Below, piece after piece: positions 24,768 through 33,444 of a stretch of 45,718 nucleotides of DNA; position 1 is the first letter of the stretch, and each line of letters begins with the position of its first letter. This DNA is from Actinomycetes bacterium. Its GTDB lineage: Bacteria > Actinomycetota > Coriobacteriia > Anaerosomatales > Anaerosomataceae. The notes under the pieces are model-generated. The model was given only the letters and a program-made list of their open reading frames with translations. It ran no database searches and was not told the DNA's origin. The translations under genes were made by a program, and so were the position numbers. Where the stretch lies: assembly GCA_021373175.1 (NCBI GenBank), contig JAJFTE010000134.1, positions 1 through 45,718 on the forward strand. Reading direction: 5' to 3'.

Positions 24768-25009
24768 GCCAGTTGGCGCCGTTCGTCGTCTACGCGTTTG
24801 CCACCACCCACGACGCGCTTGGGGCAGAGCGTGCGCTGATCGCCGCGGGCGTGTCGCACACGACGATACCCACGCCGGCCAGCATCGGCGTGCTCTGTGG
24901 CATCGCGTTACGCGTGCCCGAGCTCTCGGTGGCCGATGCCGAGGCGGCGCTCAAGAGCGCCGGGTCCGTCTGGACCGCGCGTCTGGAGATGTCTGACCGG
25001 ACAGGCTAG
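24764..25009 (+). CDS. DUF3343 protein, putative sulfur/selenium carrier
   Basis: 81 residues with the DUF3343 pattern: FATTHDALGAERALIAAGV, TIPTPASIGVLCGIALRV and a terminal alpha/beta segment. The single Cys in LCGIAL would be the carrier residue. The family was linked to selenium utilisation by comparative genomics (recalled). Its start overlaps the desulfurase stop (ATGA) and its own stop overlaps the convergent L,D-transpeptidase stop within CTAG (25006-25009). Confidence 0.88.
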   Translation: MSQLAPFVVYAFATTHDALGAERALIAAGVSHTTIPTPASIGVLCGIALRVPELSVADAEAALKSAGSVWTARLEMSDRTG

Positions 25010-26043
25010 TTGATGACGTGGACCGGGGTTCCCACCGGGACCCGATCGTAGAGGTCCTCGATGTCCCACATATGCATGCGCATGCAGCCGTGTGAAGCGG
25101 CGGTTCCGATCGAGGAGTTATTCGACGTCCCGTGGATGCGGATGCCCGGAGCGTCCAGGTTAAGAGCGCGCGTGCCGAGAGGGTTGCCCGGCCCCGGCGG
25201 GATATACGCCGGCATGTCTTTCGCCCAGTCTGAGCCGGGATTGCTCCATGTCGGGCGGTAGCGCTTGAGCACGATCGTGAAATCGCCGCGCGGTGTGGGG
25301 TAACCGGGCGTGCCAACCGCGACGGAGTACGTCTTCACGAGATTGCCATGGTCGTAGAGATAGAGTCTGCGCTGCGAACGCCGCACCAGGATCGTCGGGC
25401 CCAGGTCGCCTGCAGCCACCTTCGGCTCCGTGACGGTCACTGGAAGCGAGACCTGCTTGGCGCCGGACGTGAGCGCGTTCGCGATCGTCTGCGCCGCGGT
25501 CTTGCGGTCGACGACCTGGCCCGTCCGGGCGGCGATCGTCTTGAGCGTGGTGCCCCGCACCACCATCACCGCATCGGCGGGCGCCGTGTCGATCTGGGAC
25601 GCCACGCCGGCGATCCACGCGTCGAGCGCGGCCGTATCGATCGCGATCTCGGGTGCGATGGCAGCGCCGGTCTCGCGGTCGCGCAGTCGGGCGCTCACGC
25701 GAGACGTCAACGAGGAGTTCGCTTTGGGCTCGAATGCAGCCGCGACCATGCCTTCAACGTCGACGGTGATAAGCGAGGCGGCGTCAAGGTCGAAGGTCCG
25801 GTCGCCGTACGTGACCGTCAGCGGCTGCGAGAGCGGCTTTGCGATCTTCTCTCTCACAGCGTCAAGTGCTTCGGCTCGGGTGAGCCCTCCGATCGTCTCG
25901 CCAGCCACTGAGGCTCCGGCAGGGAGCACCTCCCGGGCGGCAAAATCGTCGGCTACGGCGAACGCGGTGCCGCCGGCAAGAGCGAAGAGCAGCAGGGCTG
26001 CGGCGATCGCCAGGATGCGGACGGACGTGGATGTCCGGGACAT
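25006..26043 (-). CDS. L,D-transpeptidase (YkuD) with N-terminal peptidoglycan-binding-like domain
   Basis: 345 residues. It has an N-terminal signal/anchor (ILAIAAALLLFALAGGTAFA), a region of the PG_binding_4 type (about 40-200, VAGETIGGLTRAEALDAV) and a C-terminal YkuD domain (about 225-345) that starts ILVRRSQRRLYLYDHG and carries the catalytic motif HGTSN...SHGCMRMHMWD. It cross-links or anchors peptidoglycan outside the membrane. It starts at ATG 26043 with CAAGGAGTCTTCC upstream. It is transcribed away from the chemotaxis cluster and converges with the molybdenum operon. Confidence 0.95.
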   Translation of the reverse strand: MSRTSTSVRILAIAAALLLFALAGGTAFAVADDFAAREVLPAGASVAGETIGGLTRAEALDAVREKIAKPLSQPLTVTYGDRTFDLDAASLITVDVEGMVAAAFEPKANSSLTSRVSARLRDRETGAAIAPEIAIDTAALDAWIAGVASQIDTAPADAVMVVRGTTLKTIAARTGQVVDRKTAAQTIANALTSGAKQVSLPVTVTEPKVAAGDLGPTILVRRSQRRLYLYDHGNLVKTYSVAVGTPGYPTPRGDFTIVLKRYRPTWSNPGSDWAKDMPAYIPPGPGNPLGTRALNLDAPGIRIHGTSNNSSIGTAASHGCMRMHMWDIEDLYDRVPVGTPVHVIN

Positions 26044-26130
26044 GGAAGACTCCTTGCGCGAATCGGTCTGCCGGGCGGTTGCCGCATATTCTACAATGAC
26101 GACGACATATCCGTACAACCGGGGAGTGGG

Positions 26131-26976
26131 ATGGAAGGCCGACAGGCCGACGCGGTCAACAGGGGGAACCTGACGCGTCTGCTCGAGAAGGTCCGCACCG
26201 AGCGTGGCCTCGACATGGCCCAGTATCGCCCCCGTTACGTGGAGCGTCGCATCGCCGCTCGCCTCCGCACGCTTAACCTCCGTACCTACCGCCAGTATGC
26301 CGCATACCTTGACGGGCACCCTGAAGAGTACGCGAAGCTGTTCGACACGCTCACGATCAACGTGACTCAGTTCTTTCGCGACCCGACGGTCTTCGAGCTC
26401 TTTCGCGAGGACATCGTGCGTGACATGCTTGCCGAGAAGGCGGCGCGACGCCAGCACATGATCCGTGTGTGGTCCGCCGGCTGCGCGACCGGCCAGGAAC
26501 CGTACTCTTTGGCGATGGCGTTCCTCTCGGCGATGGGACCTACGTCCCACGATTTCCTGCTGACGATCCTGGGCACGGACCTTGATCGCAATGCCCTGAA
26601 CGTAGCCAAGCGTGCCGAGTACGATATCTCGCTGATCGACCAGATCCCGCTCGCGGACCGGAACCGGTATGTGGAGGTGTATGGCGACCACTTCAAGATC
26701 AAGCCCGAAGTCGCTCGCCTCTGCAAGTTCGATTACTTCAACCTGTTCGAGGACAAGCCGATACATGCAGTGGACGTGATCTTTTGCCGCAACGTGTTCA
26801 TCTATTTCAATCGCGATGAGCAGGAGCGGATCTTGCACGCGTTCTGGTCGGCGCTAGCGCGAGGCGGATACCTCGTGCTCGGCAGAACGGAGCGGATCGG
26901 TTCGCTGGGTGAGCACGGTTTCGAGTTGGTAAGTGGACGGGAGCGCATCTACCGCAAGTCGCTGGAACTGCTCTGA
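26131..26976 (+). CDS. cheR: Chemotaxis protein methyltransferase CheR
   Basis: 281 residues. The N-terminal all-alpha domain ends near [17 protein letters not shown]; the SAM-binding domain has [35 protein letters not shown] and [13 protein letters not shown]. It methylates glutamates on chemoreceptors. It starts at ATG 26131 with GGGGAGTGGG upstream and opens the che cluster. A TACAAT hexamer at 26092-26097 may be its -10. Confidence 0.96.
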   Translation: MEGRQADAVNRGNLTRLLEKVRTERGLDMAQYRPRYVERRIAARLRTLNLRTYRQYAAYLDGHPEEYAKLFDTLTINVTQFFRDPTVFELFREDIVRDMLAEKAARRQHMIRVWSAGCATGQEPYSLAMAFLSAMGPTSHDFLLTILGTDLDRNALNVAKRAEYDISLIDQIPLADRNRYVEVYGDHFKIKPEVARLCKFDYFNLFEDKPIHAVDVIFCRNVFIYFNRDEQERILHAFWSALARGGYLVLGRTERIGSLGEHGFELVSGRERIYRKSLELL

Positions 26977-27050
26977 GCACGGCGCTTCTGCTATTGTTGT
27001 GGCGATGGCTGTGCGGGTCATGGTGGGCGTTCAGGGAGGGGAAGGGCAGG

Positions 27051-28367
27051 ATGCAGCGTGAATACCGCACCAGTTCGGTGAAGCGGGGGTTGTCCTTCAC
27101 GTTCACGATGTACACATGGCTCACCATCGGGCCGGCCGTGCTCATCGGTCTTCTCGTCACCGGCGCGTACGCGCTGTTCGTCCTTGAGATCGATCCCGTG
27201 GAGCTCACATATGTGGCTATCGTCGGTGCGCTGGCGATGGGCATCTGCGCTATCCCGGGTTCGCTCGCATGGCGCGCGGTATTCAAACATCGTGTGCTCG
27301 ACCCGCTGCGCGATCTGGGCGAGGTCATGATCCAGGCGGGCAACGGCGATTTGACGGTCCATTCCGACATCGTCCGCCACGATGAGATCGGCATCCTTGC
27401 CGAGGAGTGTAACGGCCTCATCGCCTCGCTCTCCGGCATCGCCGGCAACGTGCGTCGCTCGGCAGAGTCGGTCACGAACGCGGCCACCCAGCTGTCGGCG
27501 TCATCGCAAGAGATCAACTCCTCGTCGACGGAGATATCATCCTCGGTGCAGCAGATCGCGCATGGAGCTGAGCTGCAGTCCCGAAAGGTCGAGGAGACGT
27601 CCTCGGCGATCGAGAGCATGACCAAGACGGTCGGCGAGGTCGCGCGACGGGCCGACGAAGCGAGCAAGACCAGCGAGGAAGCGGCCAAGGCCGCAGTGCT
27701 CGGCGAGGCAGCCACCGGAGAAGCGATTCGCAAGATCGCCGAGGTACGCCAGGCCATCGAGACGCTTGCGACCTCGGTCGAGGTGCTCGGCCAGCGCTCA
27801 GAGGAGATCGGCGACATCGTGGATGTCATCACGTCCATCGCCGATCAGACCAATCTGCTTTCCCTCAACGCCGCGATCGAGGCTGCGCGCGCCGGCGAAT
27901 CCGGACGTGGCTTCTCGGTCGTGGCCGAAGAAGTCCGCAAGCTTGCCGAGGGCTCGGGCAAAGCCGCCCAGCAGATTGGCGACCTCATAAAGGAAGTTCA
28001 GGCCGAGACCGGCAAGGCGCTCAAGTACATGCAGGTCGGCACCTCCGAAGTCGTTACCGGCAGCGAGGTCGTGGGACGCACCGGGGAGGCGCTTCGGCAG
28101 ATTACCGAGGCGGTCACACGCACGGCAACGCTGGCCGAGGAGATCGCCGCGGCGATGTCCGGTCAGGCACAGCGCACCGTTGACGTGGATCGCGCGATGC
28201 ACGATATCGCCGCGGTCGTCGAAGAGAACGCGGCGTCCGCCGAAGAGACCGCGGCGGCTGCCGAGCAGCAGACGGCGTGCATGGAGGAGATCTCGTCCTC
28301 GGCACAGGAGCTGGCCGAGATGGCGCGGCATCTTGAAGACTCCGTGCACATGTTTCAGGTCGACTAG
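27051..28367 (+). CDS. Methyl-accepting chemotaxis protein with no extracytoplasmic sensor domain
   Basis: 438 residues. Two membrane segments (about residues 15-45 and 50-75) are joined by only around ten residues. Then comes a HAMP domain ([20 protein letters not shown]) and a cytoplasmic signalling coiled coil with the tip [17 protein letters not shown]-type sequence ([19 protein letters not shown]) and [11 protein letters not shown]. It starts at ATG 27051 behind GGGAGGGGAAGG. Lying inside the che operon, it is probably the dedicated receptor of this pathway, sensing membrane or internal state. Confidence 0.94.
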   Translation: MQREYRTSSVKRGLSFTFTMYTWLTIGPAVLIGLLVTGAYALFVLEIDPVELTYVAIVGALAMGICAIPGSLAWRAVFKHRVLDPLRDLGEVMIQAGNGDLTVHSDIVRHDEIGILAEECNGLIASLSGIAGNVRRSAESVTNAATQLSASSQEINSSSTEISSSVQQIAHGAELQSRKVEETSSAIESMTKTVGEVARRADEASKTSEEAAKAAVLGEAATGEAIRKIAEVRQAIETLATSVEVLGQRSEEIGDIVDVITSIADQTNLLSLNAAIEAARAGESGRGFSVVAEEVRKLAEGSGKAAQQIGDLIKEVQAETGKALKYMQVGTSEVVTGSEVVGRTGEALRQITEAVTRTATLAEEIAAAMSGQAQRTVDVDRAMHDIAAVVEENAASAEETAAAAEQQTACMEEISSSAQELAEMARHLEDSVHMFQVD

Positions 28368-28379
28368 GAGGGTCGCGGA

Positions 28380-28871
28380 GTGGAAGCGACACTCGGCACG
28401 GGTCATCGGCAGTTCGTTCTCTTCCGTCTGGGTACCGAGGAGTACGGCCTGCCGATCGAGCGCGTGCAAAGCATCATCCGTTATGACCCCCCCACGCCCG
28501 TCCCGCACGCTCCGGTCATCGTCGAAGGCGTCATCAACCTGCGCGGTCAGGTGATCCCGGTCATCGATCTGTCCCAGCGTCTGCTCGGCCATCCGCACGA
28601 GGTGTCCGCATCCTCGCGCATCGTGGTTGCCGAGGGGGACACCGGTCTTGTGGGGCTCGCCGTCGACGCGGCTCACGAGGTGGCTACGTTCGCGGCGGAG
28701 GAGATCATGCCGCCACCGGCTACCGCGCTTTCATCCGAGACCGCCGAGGCGTTCGAGGGTGTCGTGAATCACGGCGACCGCCTCGTGATCCTATTGGACC
28801 CGGAAAAGGTGCTGCCCCGGGCGTCGTACAGCACGTCCATCGCAACCGAGGAGGCGCAATCGGGTGTCTAA
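28380..28871 (+). CDS. cheW: Chemotaxis coupling protein CheW
   Basis: 163 residues, a single CheW SH3-like domain: QFVLFRLGTEEYGLPIERVQ, VEGVINLRGQVIPVIDLSQRL and GLAVDAAHEV. It links receptors to CheA. It starts at GTG 28380 after AGGAGGGTCG, 12 bases behind the receptor gene, and overlaps cheY by eight bases. Confidence 0.95.
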   Translation: MEATLGTGHRQFVLFRLGTEEYGLPIERVQSIIRYDPPTPVPHAPVIVEGVINLRGQVIPVIDLSQRLLGHPHEVSASSRIVVAEGDTGLVGLAVDAAHEVATFAAEEIMPPPATALSSETAEAFEGVVNHGDRLVILLDPEKVLPRASYSTSIATEEAQSGV

Positions 28872-29238
28872 GTCGGTGCTTGTCGTTGACGACGCCGCGT
28901 TCATGCGCATGATGATTCGCGACATCTTGTCCAAAGAGGGCTACGTGATACACGAAGCAGTCAATGGCCGCGATGCGGTCGAGAAGTACGCTGAGCTCCA
29001 CCCGGATCTCGTCACGATGGACATCACCATGCCCGAGATGAGCGGCCTCGACGCCCTGCGCGAGATCCGCGAGAGTGATTCGACGGCACGCGTGCTCGTC
29101 GTGAGCGCCATGGGACAGCAGCGCATGATCGTCGAAGCACTCGAGGCGGGAGCGATGGACTTCCTCGTGAAGCCGTTCCAACCGACGAAGGTGCTGGAAA
29201 CCGTCAAGAAGTGTTTGCAGTCCACACCGCGCTGCTGA
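28864..29238 (+). CDS. cheY: Chemotaxis response regulator CheY
   Basis: 124 residues, receiver domain only. The acidic pocket is VLVVDDAAFMR, the phospho-acceptor Asp is in LVTMDITMPEMSG, and the conserved Thr/Ser and Lys are in VVSAMGQQ and FLVKPFQPTK. It starts at GTG 28864 inside the end of cheW. It carries the signal to the motility apparatus, which is not in the window. Confidence 0.96.
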   Translation: MSKSVLVVDDAAFMRMMIRDILSKEGYVIHEAVNGRDAVEKYAELHPDLVTMDITMPEMSGLDALREIRESDSTARVLVVSAMGQQRMIVEALEAGAMDFLVKPFQPTKVLETVKKCLQSTPRC

Positions 29239-29245
29239 GGCGGCC

Positions 29246-30337
29246 ATGGCCTCCGTCATCAAGGTGCTCGTTGTCGATGATTCGGCGCTGATACGCCAGA
29301 TGCTGACCCGAGCGCTGGGTGTGGATCCCCACATCGAGGTCGTCGGCTCGGCGAAGACAGGCGTGGAGGCCATCGAGAAAGCAAGCGCGCTTGACCCCGA
29401 CGTGATCACGCTCGATATCGAGATGCCCGAGCTCACCGGCATCGAAGCGCTCCCGCGTCTGATGCGCGCCTCGGACGCGCGCATCGTCATGCTCAGCAGC
29501 GTGGACGATCCGGACACCACCTACGAGGCGCTCTCACTTGGAGCCGTTGATTTCATCGCCAAGCCCCGCGCCGGCTTCGCGACCTCCCTGTCCGAGCTTT
29601 CCGAGATCGTCATCAAGAAGATCAAGACGGCGTACCGGATCGATCCCGGGCACCGCATGATCGATGGACTGCCTGCAACTGCCGCGATCGGCGCACCCGC
29701 CGAGGACAAGGCCGTTCTCCCGCCCGCAGTCCCGTGGACAGGGCCGGCCCCTGCGCTACAACGCGCTGCCGCGTTCGCGGCATCAACAGGTGGTCCACCC
29801 GCTCTCGAACATGTGTTCTCGGGACTCTCACGTTCGCTGCCATGCGCCTATTTCGTCGTCCAGCATCTACCCGCGGGCTTCACCGCATCGCTTGCCCGCC
29901 GGCTGGGGAAGGTCACCGATATCCGAATGGTAGAAGGCCAGCAAGGAATGCCCGTCGAGCGCGGGGTCGCCTACATCGCTCCGCATGGCACGCACATGCT
30001 GGTGGAAGGCACGAAGCGCCCGAGGATCGCGCTCAGCGACACGCCTTCCATGCACGGTGTGCGACCGGCGGCCGATCCGCTCCTTTCGAGCGTCGCGTTC
30101 GCCTTCGGCCCGCGTTCGATCGGCGTCGTCCTCACGGGTATGGGTGCCGACGGTGCGCTGGGGCTCAAGGATATCCACAACGCCGGTGGCGCCACGATCG
30201 TTCAGGACGAAGCGTCGAGCGTCGTATGGGGGATGCCGGGCGCCGCCGCACGGCTTGGAGCCGCCGACAGGATCGTGCCACTCTCGCGCGTCGCTACCGA
30301 GGTCAGACGCGCGATGAGAGAGGAGGTCGTTCTGTGA
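29246..30337 (+). CDS. cheB: Chemotaxis protein-glutamate methylesterase CheB
   Basis: 363 residues. An N-terminal receiver (VLVVDDSALIRQML, VITLDIEMPELTG) is followed by a short linker and the methylesterase domain with catalytic Ser in FAASTGGPPALE, His in YFVVQHLPAGFT and Asp in VVLTGMGADGALGL. It removes methyl groups added by CheR. It starts at ATG 29246, seven bases after cheY, and overlaps cheA by four bases. Confidence 0.96.
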   Translation: MASVIKVLVVDDSALIRQMLTRALGVDPHIEVVGSAKTGVEAIEKASALDPDVITLDIEMPELTGIEALPRLMRASDARIVMLSSVDDPDTTYEALSLGAVDFIAKPRAGFATSLSELSEIVIKKIKTAYRIDPGHRMIDGLPATAAIGAPAEDKAVLPPAVPWTGPAPALQRAAAFAASTGGPPALEHVFSGLSRSLPCAYFVVQHLPAGFTASLARRLGKVTDIRMVEGQQGMPVERGVAYIAPHGTHMLVEGTKRPRIALSDTPSMHGVRPAADPLLSSVAFAFGPRSIGVVLTGMGADGALGLKDIHNAGGATIVQDEASSVVWGMPGAAARLGAADRIVPLSRVATEVRRAMREEVVL

Positions 30338-32277
30338 GCGATGACATGGCCGCGTACAGAGATGTGTTCCTCTCGGAGAGCGCCGAGCACACGCAGGCGA
30401 TAACCGAAGGGCTGCTCGCGCTCGAGAACGATCCGAACGATCTTGAACCGGTCGAGGCGGTATTTCGCGGAGCGCACAGTCTCAAGGGTATGTCGGCGAC
30501 CATGGGATACACACGAACCGCCGAACTCACGCACAAGATGGAAAGTCTCATGGATACTGTCCGCAAACGCGAACAGGCGGCGGACTCCTCCCTTATCGAC
30601 CTCATGCTGCGCGCGGTAGACGCGCTGCGAGAGCTCATCGACGACGAGTCGTCAGGCGGCTGTACCGTCGATGTGTCCCAGGTCGTGTCTGCCATCGTTG
30701 CGCGGACCGGATCCGTTTCGCCCCCGGCCGCAACGCGGGTCGCCGGCGTTTCCGGGCACGTTCCGCAATCGGACACCCAGATCGGAGCGCTCTACCGCGT
30801 CCGCGTCACGCTCGGCGAGTCCTGCGTGCTCAAGGCCGTGCGGGCGTACATGGCGATCAAGCGGCTGGGGCACATGGGTGAGGTCATTGACACCGAGCCG
30901 GGTGTCCGGCAGATCGAGGACGAACAGTTCGATCGCTCCTTCTCGGTCATCGTCCGCACGCGCGAAAGCGAGACCGCGATCGTCTCGGCGCTGTCCGCGA
31001 TCAGCGAGGTCGACGCGGTTGACGTCTGCGTCGAAGAAGCCGCGGCGCCATCGCTTGCCGACGAACGCTCCGCCGAGGAACACCGGCGCGCGTCGGTCCC
31101 GAAGCTCACCGAGACGCAGACCGTGCGCGTGTCGATCGGACATCTTGACAGCATGGTGAATCTCGTTGGCGAACTCGTGATCATCCGGTCACGGCTCGAC
31201 AGGCTTGCGCACGAGCTCGATTCAAACGAACTCGCTGAGACGCTCGGCGGTCTTAAGCGGATCAGCGGTGAACTGCAACACGAGGTCATGCAGACGCGCA
31301 TGGTGCCGGTGGGCAACATCTTCAACCGGTTCCCGCGCATGGTGCGTGATCTTGCACGTGATCTCGGGCGCTCGGTCTCCTTCGAGATGGGCGGGCTCGA
31401 CATCGAACTCGATCGCACTGTCCTTGACGAGATCGGCGACCCGATCGTGCATCTTTTGCGCAACGCCATCGATCACGGCATCGAGCCGGAAGCCGAGCGC
31501 GAGGCGGCGGGCAAGCCCGCCAGGGGGACCGTGCGGCTTGAGGCAAGCCGCGACCGCGAACTTGTGCGCATCATCGTTCAAGACGACGGTAAGGGTATGG
31601 ACGCCGAGCGCATCTGGTCCAAAGCGGTCGAACGCGGCACGGTGCAGGCGACAGATCGCGATTCGTACACCCGCGGCGATATCCTGATGCTGACCTGCGA
31701 GCCCGGTTTCTCCACCGCCGAGAAGACCACCGTGGTGTCCGGTCGAGGCGTGGGCATGGACGTCGTCAAGGGGAAGATCGAGTACCTGGGCGGCACGGTC
31801 ACCATCGACTCCGAACCCGGTCACGGTTCACGCATCGTGCTGAGCCTTCCCCTCACGCTTGCGATCATCCAGTCGCTGCTCGTTGGGGCGGGAGCGCAGG
31901 TCTTCGCGGTGCCGCTTTCCGCGGTCACTGAGGTGCTCGCTCGCGATGAGGTGAGGCTCACCACGGTCGATGGCGCCCCGGTCGTCGTTGTTCGGGACGG
32001 TTCGGTAGCTCCGCTCTTCCGGCTCGACGAGGTGATCGGCGCCTCTGAGCGGCGACGGCGGATGCCTGAAGAAGGCGACCACATCGTGCTCGTCGAGTCG
32101 GCCGGAGAGATTCGCGCGCTCGCGGTGCAGCACCTCCTCGGCCGTCACGAAGTGGTGATCAAGCCGCTTTCGCCGCTGTTCAAGGATCTGCGGGGCCTCG
32201 GTGGGGCGACGGTGCTTGGCGACGGGCGCGTGGCGATCATCCTGGATCCGCGCACGCTGTTCGGAATGGGGGCCTGA
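30334..32277 (+). CDS. cheA: Chemotaxis histidine kinase CheA
   Basis: 647 residues. P1 Hpt domain with His48 in GAHSLKGMSATMGY; a P2-like region (about 145-240); dimerisation and ATPase domains with N-box HLLRNAIDHGIE, G1 DDGKGMD, G2 GRGVGMDVVK and GTVTIDSEPGHGS; and a C-terminal CheW-like P5 domain ending in LFGMGA. GTG 30334 overlaps the cheB stop (GTGA). It phosphorylates CheY and CheB. Confidence 0.97.
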   Translation: MSDDMAAYRDVFLSESAEHTQAITEGLLALENDPNDLEPVEAVFRGAHSLKGMSATMGYTRTAELTHKMESLMDTVRKREQAADSSLIDLMLRAVDALRELIDDESSGGCTVDVSQVVSAIVARTGSVSPPAATRVAGVSGHVPQSDTQIGALYRVRVTLGESCVLKAVRAYMAIKRLGHMGEVIDTEPGVRQIEDEQFDRSFSVIVRTRESETAIVSALSAISEVDAVDVCVEEAAAPSLADERSAEEHRRASVPKLTETQTVRVSIGHLDSMVNLVGELVIIRSRLDRLAHELDSNELAETLGGLKRISGELQHEVMQTRMVPVGNIFNRFPRMVRDLARDLGRSVSFEMGGLDIELDRTVLDEIGDPIVHLLRNAIDHGIEPEAEREAAGKPARGTVRLEASRDRELVRIIVQDDGKGMDAERIWSKAVERGTVQATDRDSYTRGDILMLTCEPGFSTAEKTTVVSGRGVGMDVVKGKIEYLGGTVTIDSEPGHGSRIVLSLPLTLAIIQSLLVGAGAQVFAVPLSAVTEVLARDEVRLTTVDGAPVVVVRDGSVAPLFRLDEVIGASERRRRMPEEGDHIVLVESAGEIRALAVQHLLGRHEVVIKPLSPLFKDLRGLGGATVLGDGRVAIILDPRTLFGMGA

Positions 32278-32279
32278 CG

Positions 32280-32891
32280 GTGAGACCCGAAGCTCTAACG
32301 CCGCTGCAGATCGACGCGCTGCGCGAACTCGGCAGTATTGGCGCCGGTCACGCGGCCACGGCCCTGTCGCAGTTGCTGGACCACCCCGTTGACATCACGG
32401 TGCCCGAGGTCAAGCTGGTTCCCGTAAGCAATGTGCCTATGGTGTTCGGGGGTCCGGAGACCCTCGTCGGCGCGGTGTACGCGCGGCTATTGGGAGATGT
32501 GAGCGGCGGGATGCTGTTCATCGCGCCACGGGGCGCGATGCTCACGCTCATCGATCTGCTCCGCAACCGCGAGCCGGGCAGCACCCAGTCGATGAACGCC
32601 GATGAAGAGGCGCTGGCTACGCACGCGGCATCCGTCCTCATCTCGGCCTACCTAGCGGCGGTCTCGCGGCTCACGCACTTGAGCGTGCTCCCGTCGCCGT
32701 CGGCCTTCGCGTTTGACATGATGGGCGCCATCCTGCAGGTGGCGACGATGGAAATCGGCATGAAGGCCGATACCGCCATTCTCGTTCTCACAAGCTTCGT
32801 TGATGAGCGTGCGGTTGTGGACGCCGCGCTCTTCTACCTGCCGGATCCGGAGAGCCTCGATGTCATCCTCGGCAGGCTGGGAATCGTGTGA
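32280..32891 (+). CDS. cheC: CheC-like protein with degenerate phosphatase sites
   Basis: 203 residues with the CheC pseudo-twofold fold: ALRELGSIGAGHAATALSQL for the first helix and ATHAASVLISAYLAAVSRLT for the second. Canonical CheC has Glu and Asn (ExxN) in both. Here the first has Glu but Ser for Asn, and the second aligns His for Glu and Ser for Asn, so CheY-P phosphatase activity is doubtful. It may act mainly as a CheD partner, encoded 16 bases downstream. The start is GTG 32280, two bases after cheA. Confidence 0.9.
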   Translation: MRPEALTPLQIDALRELGSIGAGHAATALSQLLDHPVDITVPEVKLVPVSNVPMVFGGPETLVGAVYARLLGDVSGGMLFIAPRGAMLTLIDLLRNREPGSTQSMNADEEALATHAASVLISAYLAAVSRLTHLSVLPSPSAFAFDMMGAILQVATMEIGMKADTAILVLTSFVDERAVVDAALFYLPDPESLDVILGRLGIV

Positions 32892-32907
32892 GAGACGGGC
32901 GCGACAG

Positions 32908-33426
32908 ATGACGGTCGGCTTTCTGAGCGGATTGAGCTGGGGAGACCCGAACGCCAACGTCATTCACGTCGGCACGGGCGAATTCGCCGTGGCCGAGCAC
33001 CCGGCGATTCTCATGACACCCGCTCTCGGGTCCTGTGTCGGCGTGGCGGTCTGGGATGCGGTTCGGCATCGGGGCGGCCTGGCACATGTGATGCTTCCCG
33101 CATCGTCCGAAGCTACCATCGATGGTAACCGAGATCGATTCGCTTGCGTGGCCATTCCTCACATGATCGAGGCTGTGGCGGAGGGTACCGCACAGCCTCG
33201 GCTGGTGGCCAAGATCGTCGGTGGTGCCGCGATGTTCAAGGCGAGCAGCAACCCGTCGAATGTGGGCGAACGCAACATCGATGAGGTCAGAAACCAGTTG
33301 AGACTGTTGCGTATCCCGATTCTGGCCGAAGATACAGGTGGAAATCATGCCCGCACCGTCGAGTTGCGTCTGGACACAGGCGTGCTCGTAGTGCGTAGCT
33401 ACATGTACGGCATCAGAGAGCTCTAA
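32908..33426 (+). CDS. cheD: Chemoreceptor glutamine deamidase CheD
   Basis: 172 residues. The catalytic Cys is in ALGSCVGVAVWD and the His in GGLAHVMLP; KIVGGAAMF and GGNHARTVELRLDTG follow, the latter giving the third catalytic residue (Thr). CheD deamidates receptor glutamines and binds CheC. It starts at ATG 32908. It closes the conserved che set; the next gene is a diguanylate cyclase 18 bases on. Confidence 0.95.
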   Translation: MTVGFLSGLSWGDPNANVIHVGTGEFAVAEHPAILMTPALGSCVGVAVWDAVRHRGGLAHVMLPASSEATIDGNRDRFACVAIPHMIEAVAEGTAQPRLVAKIVGGAAMFKASSNPSNVGERNIDEVRNQLRLLRIPILAEDTGGNHARTVELRLDTGVLVVRSYMYGIREL

Positions 33427-33444
33427 GGACGTTCGACAGGACGG

